A stretch of DNA of 39,418 nt from Lachnospiraceae bacterium (GCA_014804425.1 JAAUZV010000010.1:13931-53348), one strand, 5' to 3'; counted from the first letter of the stretch, positions 7,643-15,559 are shown. Numbers and translations are program-made. The notes: generated by a model from the sequence alone, not told the origin.

Positions 7643-8771
7643 ACTGAAAATCGCCGTCCTGTTTGGCGGCTGCTCGGAGGAACACGACGTGTCCGTCAAA
7701 TCGGCTTCTGAAATCGCAAAAGAAATTGATCCGACAAAATATGAGCCCTTTTACATCGGCATTACGCGCGACGGCAAATGGCTGGCGTGTGAAAAGCCCT
7801 GTGCCGAATGGGAAAAAGGGGATTGCTTTCCCGCTGTCATCTCCCCGGACAGAGGCGTACACGGTCTGACTTTTGTTAAGGACGGCAGCTATCAAACACT
7901 CTATATAGACGTGGTATTTCCCGTTCTGCACGGAAAAACGGGCGAGGACGGCGCCATACAGGGGCTGCTGGAATTATCCGGCATTCCCTATATCGGCTGC
8001 GATATTGCAAGCTCCGCACTCTGCATGGATAAATCTCTTGCCTACATGGCGGTAAAAAACACCGGTATTGCCGTTCCCGAATTCCGGATCGTACATCCCG
8101 ACGCACACACATCAAACGGAAATTCATGCCCTACGGACTGTACGCCAAGCGGACATTTATTCCCTGTGGACTGCACGGATGATGCCGCATCCCGTATCAC
8201 CGTACAAGACTTGCCCGCCTACCCGGTTTTTGTGAAACCGGCACGTTCCGGTTCTTCCTTTGGCGTGAGTAAGGTTCATGATCAGGGTGAATTGCATGCC
8301 GCCATGAAAACAGCCCTGCAGTACGATGACAAGATTCTGATCGAAGAGGCTGTTATCGGAACAGAGGTCGGGTGCGCCGTACTGGAAAAGAATAACGCCT
8401 TGGTTGTTGGCGAGATAGACCAGATCACGCTCTCTCACGGTTTCTTCCGCATTCATCAGGAAAATGCTCCCGAAAGCGGTTCTGAGAACGCAAGCTTCAC
8501 CGTTCCCGCAGATCTTCCGCAGGAGAAGCAGGATGAATTAAAGGAAACCGCAAAAGCAATTTATCGGACGCTCGGATGCAGAGGACTTGCCCGCGTTGAT
8601 ATGTTTTTACGCAAAGACGGAAGTATCTTACTCAACGAGGTCAATACGCTGCCGGGCTTCACATCCTACAGCCGCTATCCCCGCATGATGAAAGCCGCCG
8701 GAATCTCTGTTTCAGAAGTGATCGATTCTCTGATCTCGACTGCGCTCCAAAAGGAGACTAACAAAAGCTGA
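7635..8771 (+). CDS. vanA: VanA-type D-alanine:D-lactate ligase with a 30-residue insertion
   Basis: A protein of 378 residues that joins D-Ala and D-lactate using ATP. It aligns without gaps to VanA as I recall it (343 residues) up to about residue 153, with LFGGCSEEHDVSVKSA at 9-24 and GCDI..S..CMDKSLAY at 121-137. The omega-loop motif FRIHQE is present, with H274 matching VanA H244, the residue that selects D-lactate over D-Ala. LNEVNTLPGFTSYSRYPRMM is at 333-352. A net 30-residue insertion lies at about 155-190 (bases 8097-8204) and contains CPTDCT...H...DCTDD. The start ATG 7635 has AAGGAG eight bases upstream. The exact van type (A, B, D, M and so on) cannot be fixed without a tree. Confidence 0.9.
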   Translation: MDKLKIAVLFGGCSEEHDVSVKSASEIAKEIDPTKYEPFYIGITRDGKWLACEKPCAEWEKGDCFPAVISPDRGVHGLTFVKDGSYQTLYIDVVFPVLHGKTGEDGAIQGLLELSGIPYIGCDIASSALCMDKSLAYMAVKNTGIAVPEFRIVHPDAHTSNGNSCPTDCTPSGHLFPVDCTDDAASRITVQDLPAYPVFVKPARSGSSFGVSKVHDQGELHAAMKTALQYDDKILIEEAVIGTEVGCAVLEKNNALVVGEIDQITLSHGFFRIHQENAPESGSENASFTVPADLPQEKQDELKETAKAIYRTLGCRGLARVDMFLRKDGSILLNEVNTLPGFTSYSRYPRMMKAAGISVSEVIDSLISTALQKETNKS

Positions 8772-8787
8772 AAGGGGCATACGCACA

Positions 8788-9399
8788 ATGATGGAAAAAG
8801 GATTTGTTTTTTTAGATGAGGCGGTACAGGGCATCCGTTGGGATGCGAAGTACGCCACATGGGACAACTTCACCGGAAAGCCGGTGGACGGATATGCGGT
8901 CAACCGCATTGTCGGAACGTTCGAACTGGCGGACGCACTGAAAAAGGTACGTGAAACGGCCGTCGCGCTCGGATACGGTCTGCTCCTGTGGGACGGCTAC
9001 CGCCCCCAACGCGCGGTAAACTGCTTTCTGCACTGGTCCACACAGCCGGAAGACTATCGCACAAAAGAAAGACATTACCCCCACATCGAACGCAGCGAGA
9101 TGGTCGCAAAGGGATATGTCGCCGCAAAATCAAGCCACAGCCGCGGGAGCGCCATTGACCTCACAATCTATGATCTGCATACAGGCGATATGGTTCCCAT
9201 GGGAAGCGGCTTCGATTTTATGGACTGCCGTTCCCATCACACGTCGGAAGCGGTCACGGTCAGCGAAGCCAAGCACCGCACTCTGCTGCGCTCCATTATG
9301 GAAGAAAACGGTTTTGAATCCTATGAAAATGAATGGTGGCACTACCTGCTAAAAGACGAGCCGTACCCGGACCGCTATTTTGATTTTCCCGTTACCTAA
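8788..9399 (+). CDS. vanX: VanX-type D-Ala-D-Ala dipeptidase
   Basis: A protein of 203 residues, the normal VanX length. It hydrolyses D-Ala-D-Ala made by the host ligase so that only D-Ala-D-Lac enters peptidoglycan precursors. All active-site residues are present: zinc ligands H117 and D124 in SSHSRGSAIDL, H185 in EWWHY, catalytic E182, and R72 in GYRPQRA. Using the second ATG (8791) gives the canonical VanX numbering of 116/123/184/181/71. The gene begins 16 bases after the ligase, with AAAGGGG upstream, and is the last gene before a strong terminator. No vanY, vanZ or vanW follows. Confidence 0.93.
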   Translation: MMEKGFVFLDEAVQGIRWDAKYATWDNFTGKPVDGYAVNRIVGTFELADALKKVRETAVALGYGLLLWDGYRPQRAVNCFLHWSTQPEDYRTKERHYPHIERSEMVAKGYVAAKSSHSRGSAIDLTIYDLHTGDMVPMGSGFDFMDCRSHHTSEAVTVSEAKHRTLLRSIMEENGFESYENEWWHYLLKDEPYPDRYFDFPVT

Positions 9400-9420
9400 A
9401 CGCGTCGCCATTTCATTCAA

Positions 9421-9461
9421 ACAGCCTGTGTATCCATTCATGTATACACAGGCTGTTTTTT
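9421..9461 (+). terminator. vanHAX operon terminator
   Basis: ACAGCCTGTGTAT at 9421-9433 pairs perfectly with ATACACAGGCTGT at 9444-9456, followed by a run of T residues. This is a textbook intrinsic terminator 21 bases past the vanX stop. The A residues preceding the hairpin are too few to make it clearly bidirectional. Confidence 0.9.
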
Positions 9462-9465
9462 CGAA

Positions 9466-9960
9466 TTAAAGTCTTTGATGCTGCCTCAACTTCTCATACA
9501 GCTTCTCACTTATCCGTATTCCATTTTCTTTCAGTCGTTCAATACATCGTTCCACATCTTCCTTAGTCAATAGCCCCTCATCAAATGCCTGTGTCAAAAT
9601 TCCAATTGTTCCGGTAATTGTTATCCCCATCTTCTTAGCAACCTGCCTGCCCCTATGTTCGTCCATTAGTAAGACATCCGACCGTTTCTCATCTGCTAAA
9701 ATGATGGCTTCACTTTCTCCGGCATCTAATCCGGTAAAATTTCGCAATATCGTAACAGCCTTTTCATTTTCCACTTCTTCTACACGAAGAAATTGACATT
9801 CGCGCACCATTCTTGCTTCTTCTGGAAATGTAGGATTCTTTATCAACTCCTGATATACCGCATTTGGAACACAGACTACCTCAAACAAACTCTGCAACAG
9901 TTCTAACTGTCCCGCCTTCATTAATGAAATAATCGGTGTCGTATCCGAAACAACAATCAT
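9466..9960 (-). CDS. DUF3368 PIN-like protein, probable toxin
   Basis: A protein of 164 residues. It opens with IVVSDTTPIISLMKAGQLELL, the DUF3368 signature with the first acidic residue of a PIN fold. It continues with GLDAGESEAIILADE (about 87-101) and LLMDEHRGRQVAKKMG (about 107-122), which supply the remaining acidic residues. PIN-type toxins are Mg-dependent RNases. Its ATG overlaps the end of the upstream UPF0175 gene by four bases, the usual antitoxin-toxin order. It lies tail-to-tail with vanX, only five bases beyond that operon's terminator. Confidence 0.85.
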   Translation of the reverse strand: MIVVSDTTPIISLMKAGQLELLQSLFEVVCVPNAVYQELIKNPTFPEEARMVRECQFLRVEEVENEKAVTILRNFTGLDAGESEAIILADEKRSDVLLMDEHRGRQVAKKMGITITGTIGILTQAFDEGLLTKEDVERCIERLKENGIRISEKLYEKLRQHQRL

Positions 9961-10238
9961 GCAGTTGCACCCCTTAATTTCTTCAATACTGCCAAATCTT
10001 CTTCAAATTCTTCTTCCGTCTCATCAAAGTATGGCAGCCCTAATTTACCATACAATGTAATCAGATCCATCTTGGGAAGCCCCAGCATCTCTGCCGCCTT
10101 ACCATGTGACATTACGCCACTTTTGATATAAGGGTAAACCATCATCGCATTTCTTATGACCTGTGCCTCTTTATCCTCTAACACCGTATATGGTACAATT
10201 TCCTCGGGTACATCAATTTCGACCTTTGTCATTACCAT
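9957..10238 (-). CDS. UPF0175 protein, probable antitoxin
   Basis: A small protein of about 93 residues. YPYIKSGVMSHGKAAEMLGLPKMDLITLYGKLGLPY is the UPF0175 helix-turn-helix-like core, and the acidic C-terminus EETEEEFEEDLAVL is typical of antitoxins. Several in-frame ATGs lie at the start; the one at 10238 has AAGGAG at a nine-base spacing, whereas the first ATG (10247) abuts it. The pair UPF0175-DUF3368 is a recurring type II toxin-antitoxin arrangement. The module sits between vanX and vanS and has its own promoter. Confidence 0.8.
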   Translation of the reverse strand: MVMTKVEIDVPEEIVPYTVLEDKEAQVIRNAMMVYPYIKSGVMSHGKAAEMLGLPKMDLITLYGKLGLPYFDETEEEFEEDLAVLKKLRGATA

Positions 10239-10279
10239 CGTCATCATCTCCTTACTTTGTGAAATCTGCTCCTGTTCGT

Positions 10280-10308
10280 ATTATATCCTTTTCAGTTTAT
10301 TCTTACAA
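10280..10308 (-). promoter_or_regulatory. Promoter of the UPF0175-DUF3368 pair
   Basis: On the minus strand TTGTAA (10303-10308) is followed after 17 bases by TATAAT (10280-10285). The -35 lies inside the last codons of vanS, so the pair can be transcribed independently of the two-component system. No operator palindrome is obvious. Confidence 0.6.
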
Positions 10309-11461
10309 CTGTTTCCGAGACCGGAAGCGTCACACAAAACTTTGTCCGCCCCTCCCCGCTCTGCGCTTCAATGCTTCCCCCGTGAAGCTCGACGATCTGC
10401 TTTGCGATCGCAAGCCCCAAGCCCGCGCCGCCGCTATTCGTACTGCGCGCATCGTCTAATCGATAGAACTGTTCGAAAATCCGGTTCAGTTTTTCCTCCG
10501 GAATCGTATCTCCATAATTTGAAACCGTGATCGCCACCGCCTGAGCCTGATCAGATTGAACCGTGATCTCAATCTCCCCGCCCTTATCGCTGTACATGAC
10601 CGCATTGCGCAGCAGATTGTCAAACACGCGCTGAATCTTATTTGCATCACACCGAAGCGTCACATCCTTTTGGGCCTGCAGTTTTCCCATCAGCCCTTTC
10701 TCTTTTAGCATCGGATCAAACTCGTACAAAACCTGCTCCAGCAGACGCGTAAGGCTGATCCGGCTATATTGCAGTGTAATATCAGATATATTGAATCTCG
10801 CGATCTCAAAAAATTCGTTGATGAGGTCTTCAAGCCGCTCCGCTTTTTGCAGAGAGATCGAGAGATATTTATCCCGCACTTCATCGGATATTTCTTTTTC
10901 ATCGCGCAGCAGATTCAGATAGCCGATCACGGAGGCAAGCGGCGTTTTTAGGTCATGCGCAAGATACATGATCAGATCATTTTTTCTTTTTTCTGTCGTC
11001 AAAATATCACTTTTCTGCTTCTCGATCGTATGCTTTACCGTATTTAACCTGCGCTCCAGTGGGAACAGCTCCGGGGTTAACGAAATATCCTCCGCCTTTT
11101 CCAGAAGCAGACTGTCCATTCCTTTTCCGATCTCCTCAAAGTATACCGTGAACCAATTGAGGTATATACGAAACACAACAAAAAACATGCACACCATCGC
11201 CGCGATCATGATAATATCCATATGGCTGCGGAATGTATTTTGATATAAGATATATGCCGCGTCATAATCCAAGTGAAACAGATTTTGATAGACTCCGATC
11301 ATCCAGTCCGCAAACTTCCCCGACAGAATGTATGAATAAAGGAAAAAAATGAAACCGACCGCAAGCAAAACCATCAGGACGGTTCGGAAAAAAATTTTAT
11401 TTTTAAAGTATCTGAAATCATTGCTCTTTTTTACATTCGGACGTAATGATTTAATTTTCAA
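10292..11461 (-). CDS. vanS: VanS-like sensor histidine kinase
   Basis: A protein of 389 residues. Two membrane segments at about 24-46 and 83-103 enclose a short extracytoplasmic loop of about 36 residues. The H-box is MYLAHDLKTPLASVIGYLNLL with H169, the N-box NLLRNAVMYS at 282-291, and the G-box GGAGLGLAIAK at 344-354. The H-box region and the following RLEDLINEFFEIARFN are close to VanS of VanA/VanD-type clusters. It would sense glycopeptides or cell-wall stress and phosphorylate the VanR-like partner. It overlaps vanR by 11 bases. The orientation is opposite to vanHAX, which is not the usual arrangement. Confidence 0.78.
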   Translation of the reverse strand: MKIKSLRPNVKKSNDFRYFKNKIFFRTVLMVLLAVGFIFFLYSYILSGKFADWMIGVYQNLFHLDYDAAYILYQNTFRSHMDIIMIAAMVCMFFVVFRIYLNWFTVYFEEIGKGMDSLLLEKAEDISLTPELFPLERRLNTVKHTIEKQKSDILTTEKRKNDLIMYLAHDLKTPLASVIGYLNLLRDEKEISDEVRDKYLSISLQKAERLEDLINEFFEIARFNISDITLQYSRISLTRLLEQVLYEFDPMLKEKGLMGKLQAQKDVTLRCDANKIQRVFDNLLRNAVMYSDKGGEIEITVQSDQAQAVAITVSNYGDTIPEEKLNRIFEQFYRLDDARSTNSGGAGLGLAIAKQIVELHGGSIEAQSGEGRTKFCVTLPVSETVVRIN

Positions 11462-12152
11462 TGGTGTATCCCACTCCCCATACGGTTTTAATAAATTTCG
11501 GGTTTTTTGAGGGCTCGTTCATTTTTTCACGCAGCCTGCCGATATGCGCCATAACGGTATTATTGTTATTGATATACTGCTCGCCCCATACTGCCTCAAA
11601 CAGCTCCTCCGACGAAACGACCGCCCCCTGATGCTCGCACAAATACCAGAGAATGGAAAACTCGATCGGCGTTAATGGCAGCTCCTTCCCAAACAGGCTG
11701 CACTTATGATGCTCTCTGTTGATGATCAGTCCCCGAATGTCATATTCACAGGCCTTCTCATCCGGCTTCGATGCCGGACTGTTATAGCGCGTATAGCGCC
11801 GAAGCTGCGTTTTCACCCGTGCCACGACCTCCAGCGGATTAAACGGCTTTGTGATGTAGTCATCCGCACCGATCGTTAGCCCCATGATTTTATCGCCGTC
11901 CTCCACCTTTGCCGTCAGCATGATGATCGGAAAAAAAGAATGCTCCCGGATTTTTCGGCAGATCTGAAACCCGTCCATATCGGGCAGCATGACATCCAGC
12001 ACCGCCAGATCCGGCTCATGCCCCTCCATCCAGCGAAGCGCCTCCCCGCCGTTATGAAATTTTTGCACGTTATAACCGTCGTTTGTGAGATAAACGTCCA
12101 GCAAATCTGCGATTTCTTTTTCATCATCCACCACCACGATCGTTCCGTTCAT
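11451..12152 (-). CDS. vanR: VanR-like response regulator (OmpR family)
   Basis: A protein of 233 residues. The receiver domain carries the acidic pair D9/D10, phosphoacceptor D53 (VLDVMLPD) and K102 (DDYITKPFNPLEVVAR). The winged-helix domain includes LTPIEFSILWYLCEHQGAVVSSEELFEAVWG and NPKFIKTVWGVGYTIE. The IMLTAKVEDGDKIMGLTIGADDYITKPF and TVWGVGY stretches closely resemble enterococcal VanR as I recall it. The start has AAGGAG five bases upstream. It is probably the activator of vanHAX. Only about 95 bases separate it from fucO and I see no VanR box or clear promoter there, so its own expression is unexplained. Confidence 0.78.
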   Translation of the reverse strand: MNGTIVVVDDEKEIADLLDVYLTNDGYNVQKFHNGGEALRWMEGHEPDLAVLDVMLPDMDGFQICRKIREHSFFPIIMLTAKVEDGDKIMGLTIGADDYITKPFNPLEVVARVKTQLRRYTRYNSPASKPDEKACEYDIRGLIINREHHKCSLFGKELPLTPIEFSILWYLCEHQGAVVSSEELFEAVWGEQYINNNNTVMAHIGRLREKMNEPSKNPKFIKTVWGVGYTIEN

Positions 12153-12185
12153 ATGTGCTCCTTCTTGACTCCCCTGTTTACCTTA

Positions 12186-12231
12186 CAAAAACAGCATAGC
12201 TGCAGCTATCCTAACGCCGCAGCTACGCTGT
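12186..12231 (-). terminator. fucO terminator
   Basis: On the minus strand ACAGCGTAGCTGC pairs with GCAGCTATGCTGT with one mismatch, followed by TTTT. It lies just past the fucO stop and about 35 bases before the vanR start, so it separates the two leftward units. Confidence 0.75.
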
Positions 12232-12247
12232 GCTTTCTGTTGTTCCC

Positions 12248-13396
12248 TTACATTAAGGACTCATACAGCTTTGTAATATCCTCTACGCTGGTTTCCTTCG
12301 GATTACCCGGTCTGCACGCATCGTCGTATGCGGACTGTGCGAGGAACGGAATGTCCTCTTTCTTCACGATCTCCTTTAAGTCTGCCGGAATGCCTACGTC
12401 TTTTGACAACTGCCGTACCGCATCGACCGCCGCTTTGCGATATTCCTCCACGGACATGGTATCCACATTTTGAACGCCCATCGCTCTTGCGATCTCACGG
12501 TATTTTTCGCCCGTTGCTTCCGCATTATATTCCATAACGGTCGGAAGGATGATGGCATTTGCCACGCCGTGCGGCGTATCATACAGAGCGCCGAGCGGAT
12601 GTGCCATGGAGTGAACGATTCCCAGACCTACATTGGAAAAGCCCATTCCCGCAACGTACTGTCCCAGTGCCATGCCCTCTCTGCCTTCCGGCGTATTCTC
12701 TACTGCGCCGCGCAGACTCCTTGCGATGATCTCGATTGCTTTTAAGTGGAACATATCGGACAGCTCCCATGCCGCGCCCGTGATATATCCCTCGATCGCA
12801 TGGGTCAGCGCATCCATACCGGTCGCTGCCGTCAATCCTTTCGGCATCGTTGCCATCATTTCAGGATCAACAAACGCGACAACCGGAATATCATGGACGT
12901 CCACGCATACCATCTTTCTCTTTTTCTCCGTATCCGTGATCACGTAATTGATCGTGACTTCCGCAGCCGTTCCCGCCGTTGTCGGAACCGCAAAGATCGG
13001 CACGGACGGTTTCTTTGTCGGTGCAACACCCTCTAAGCTGCGCACGTCCGCAAACTCGGGATTCGTGATAATAATGCCGATGGCCTTTGCAGTATCAATG
13101 GGCGAACCGCCGCCGATGGCGATAATGTAATCCGCACCTGCTTTCTTGTATGCTTCCACGCCGTTTTGCACGTTTTCAATCGTTGGATTTTCCTTGATGT
13201 CAGAATAAATCTCATAACCGAGCCCTGCCGCATCCAAAATATCCGTTACCTTTTTGGTCACGCCGAATTTAAGCAGGTTCGGACCGCTGCAAATCAACGC
13301 TTTCTGAAATCCCCGCGCTTTTGCCTCTGTCGAAATCTCCTGAATTGCCCCCGCCCCATGGTAAGATGTTTCGTTCAGTACAAATCTGTTTGCCAT
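12248..13396 (-). CDS. fucO: Lactaldehyde reductase / iron-dependent alcohol dehydrogenase
   Basis: A protein of 382 residues that matches FucO along its whole length, with MANR..LNET at the start. It reduces lactaldehyde to 1,2-propanediol with NADH, a step in anaerobic fucose and rhamnose breakdown. The NAD motif GGGSPIDTAKA is at 95-105, PTTAGTAAEVT at 138-148, and the iron ligands are D195 and H199 (TGMDALTHAIEG), H262 (VHSMAHPLGA) and H276 (TPHGVAN). No fucose pathway genes are next to it, so it may serve several aldehydes. It has an extended -10 promoter and its own terminator, so it appears monocistronic. Confidence 0.9.
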   Translation of the reverse strand: MANRFVLNETSYHGAGAIQEISTEAKARGFQKALICSGPNLLKFGVTKKVTDILDAAGLGYEIYSDIKENPTIENVQNGVEAYKKAGADYIIAIGGGSPIDTAKAIGIIITNPEFADVRSLEGVAPTKKPSVPIFAVPTTAGTAAEVTINYVITDTEKKRKMVCVDVHDIPVVAFVDPEMMATMPKGLTAATGMDALTHAIEGYITGAAWELSDMFHLKAIEIIARSLRGAVENTPEGREGMALGQYVAGMGFSNVGLGIVHSMAHPLGALYDTPHGVANAIILPTVMEYNAEATGEKYREIARAMGVQNVDTMSVEEYRKAAVDAVRQLSKDVGIPADLKEIVKKEDIPFLAQSAYDDACRPGNPKETSVEDITKLYESLM

Positions 13397-13437
13397 ACTT
13401 GTTTTCCTCCTTCTCTGTGATGGACTTTTGGGATTAT

Positions 13438-13450
13438 GATATTATACCAT
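13438..13450 (-). promoter_or_regulatory. Extended -10 promoter element of fucO
   Basis: On the minus strand the 13-mer ATGGTATAATATC contains TG-G-TATAAT, an extended -10, about 40 bases before the fucO start. No good -35 is seen. The same 13-mer occurs again at 13588-13600. Confidence 0.5.
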
Positions 13451-13600
13451 GTTTCCGCAAGTTACGGGCAGAGACCCGAAAAATCTTCGATTTTTCGGGT
13501 TCGCTTCGCTCGTCAAATGAGTAAAAAAGCATCTGCTCGAGCGAGCTCGGCATATGCTTTTTTACTCACTTGACTCTGCCCTTTGCGGATATTATACCAT
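13438..13600. repeat. Palindromic MITE-like element flanked by 13-bp direct repeats
   Basis: GATATTATACCAT occurs at 13438-13450 and 13588-13600 as exact direct repeats. Between them lie near-terminal inverted sequences (CGCAA...GGGCAGAG and CTCTGCCCTTTGCG), a perfect 12-bp stem ACCCGAAAAATC / GATTTTTCGGGT (13474-13500), and a 14-bp stem GAGTAAAAAAGCAT / ATGCTTTTTTACTC near 13519-13566. No coding capacity is seen. It could be a small non-autonomous element or a bidirectional terminator between the GGDEF gene and fucO. Confidence 0.55.
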
Positions 13601-13633
13601 ATCCTTCCTATCCCGCCTACTGAAATTTTCAGC

Positions 13634-15559
13634 CTAAGATCGATTCTCCTCCTGTGCCTTCCGGTTCTTTTTTTCCCGTTTTACCCGATACATATCTTTA
13701 TCTGCAAGCTCGATCATTCGGCTGAGCTCCTGCTTCTCTGGCTCCGGCTCCACATGATACCCAATGCTCGCATCCAATAAATACTTCTTGTGATAGACCA
13801 TATTGTATTTTTGGATGGACGCATGAATACCCGCGATATGTTCCCGGACGTCCGCTTCCGTGTAGCCCGCCGCAAGCATCAGAAATTCATCGCCTCCGTA
13901 GCGCACCAAAAGCTGTCCGTGCTGTCTGGATTGTTCCAAAATCCCCGCGATTGCCTTGATCAGGGCGTCGCCTTCCTCATGCCCGAACTGATCATTCACC
14001 TTTTTCAGCCCGTCCACATCCACAAAAATGACAGCCGCCGATAACTGTTTGCGCCGCGCTTCCTCCAGCACTCTCGGACCGAATTTGCGAAGTCCCGACC
14101 GATTATGGACACCGGTCAGCTCATCCAACACCCACATGCGGTTCAGCCGTCCGAGCATGGCTCTCATCGTATCCTGCCTGCGGACCGTCTCGAGTGCATT
14201 GTTCAAGTTCAGCACGAACTGCTGAAAAAAACGACTCTCGATCGCCGGCCGGTAATTTCCCACGACACAGTAGCCAAAACAATACTCCTTATGATGCAGC
14301 GGCATCACAACATAAAAATTCCCCTGTTTTCCTTTCCTGCATTCCTCCGGCAAAAGATCATTCTTCGGAAATCCCTCGTAGCTGCCAAACGTCCCGTTCT
14401 CGTAAGCGATCGGAATCCAGATTTCCTCCCGATACACGGACTCGTCCCGTCCCCGTTCCTGTCCCTCCGCCATGCGTTCCAGTTCATCGTAATATTGATC
14501 AATACTGCCGCACATACACAAATAAAAGGACTGCGGATCAATCTGCCTGATATAAAACTCTACAACACGCACGAAATCCTCAAAGGTCTCCAGCCCGGTA
14601 AATTCCGCCGCCGAGTTCTTGATCAGATTCAGATAATACCCTGTCTGTACCACGTTCCTGACATATTTTTCCTGTAACATGGCATGCGTATAATCATTCC
14701 GCCTGTTGCAGCCGCAGGAGCCTCCGAAAATCGGGTTTCCGTATACGATCTCGTCCTTCTGCTCTATTTTCTGCTCCACCATCTGCCGCATCTTTTGATA
14801 TGCTTTTCCGGCAGCTGCCGCCTCGCCGCGTCTGACTGTCGTCAAACGGGGATAATTGACCCTTGCGGTGGAGCTGTCATCATAGCCCGTTACCAGCACA
14901 TCCTCCGGCACCTGATACCCCCGCTCCTGCAGCGTCAGAATGATGCCGATCGCCATTTCGTCATTCGCCACCATGATCGCGTCCGGTAATCCCTCGCCGC
15001 GTCCAAGCAACGCCTCCGCAATCACCACACCGCTTTCATACGTATAGTCCCCGTACAGAATTTCCTCCTCTTTCCACGGCATTCCGTACGTTGTCATCGT
15101 CTCCCGAAACGCATCCAAACGCTCTTTTGCATCCTGATTATCGCACGGCCCCGATACATAGGAGATCGTCTTCGCCTGATGCTCCGTGATCAGATGCTCC
15201 AAAAGAGCACGGATTCCCTTCTCATTCTCCATCTTAATGCAGACGGCTCCGTCCCACTCGATATTTAAGGAAACACAGGGAACGCCCGCTTTCCGGATAC
15301 CCTGCATGACCTCTTCCACAACCTCCCCTTCATGGATCGTATCCAGATTCACGATCACGCCGTCATATTTTGAAAAATCAACAAGCCGGTAAATATTATA
15401 TTCTCCGACCTCGTAGGCGGAAAGCTCCCCATAGCTCCAGCCGTCTCCGGCAAAAATATACACGTTTCCGCCGTCCGGAATCGCGCTTTCCAGAATCCCG
15501 TTGATCGTTCTCTTTTGACTGTCAAAGCCCGCGCCGCCCAATAGCACTGCAATATCCAT
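13634..15559 (-). CDS. Diguanylate cyclase fused to a LacI-type ligand-binding domain
   Basis: A protein of about 641 residues. Residues 1-270 have the periplasmic-binding-protein-like fold of LacI effector domains (IAVLLGGAGFDSQKRTINGIL, DGVIVNLDTIHEGEVVEEVM, GLPDAIMVANDEMAIG, VPEDVLVTGYDDSSTARVNYPRLTTVRR) but no DNA-binding head and no signal peptide. A central GAF-like or linker region follows. The C-terminal GGDEF domain includes ELTGVHNRSGL and an intact RYGGDEF, so it should make cyclic di-GMP. The inhibitory RxxD site before GGDEF is absent. ATG 15559 has GGGGGAAG at about eight bases and is preferred over ATG 15583. It is the last gene of a four-gene envelope operon. Confidence 0.82.
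   Translation of the reverse strand: MDIAVLLGGAGFDSQKRTINGILESAIPDGGNVYIFAGDGWSYGELSAYEVGEYNIYRLVDFSKYDGVIVNLDTIHEGEVVEEVMQGIRKAGVPCVSLNIEWDGAVCIKMENEKGIRALLEHLITEHQAKTISYVSGPCDNQDAKERLDAFRETMTTYGMPWKEEEILYGDYTYESGVVIAEALLGRGEGLPDAIMVANDEMAIGIILTLQERGYQVPEDVLVTGYDDSSTARVNYPRLTTVRRGEAAAAGKAYQKMRQMVEQKIEQKDEIVYGNPIFGGSCGCNRRNDYTHAMLQEKYVRNVVQTGYYLNLIKNSAAEFTGLETFEDFVRVVEFYIRQIDPQSFYLCMCGSIDQYYDELERMAEGQERGRDESVYREEIWIPIAYENGTFGSYEGFPKNDLLPEECRKGKQGNFYVVMPLHHKEYCFGYCVVGNYRPAIESRFFQQFVLNLNNALETVRRQDTMRAMLGRLNRMWVLDELTGVHNRSGLRKFGPRVLEEARRKQLSAAVIFVDVDGLKKVNDQFGHEEGDALIKAIAGILEQSRQHGQLLVRYGGDEFLMLAAGYTEADVREHIAGIHASIQKYNMVYHKKYLLDASIGYHVEPEPEKQELSRMIELADKDMYRVKREKKNRKAQEENRS

Noticed and set aside
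9130-9342. Leftward frame inside vanX
   Set aside because: Shadow of vanX with no support.
14105-14677. Long rightward frame inside the GGDEF gene
   Set aside because: Antisense shadow without family similarity or ribosome site.
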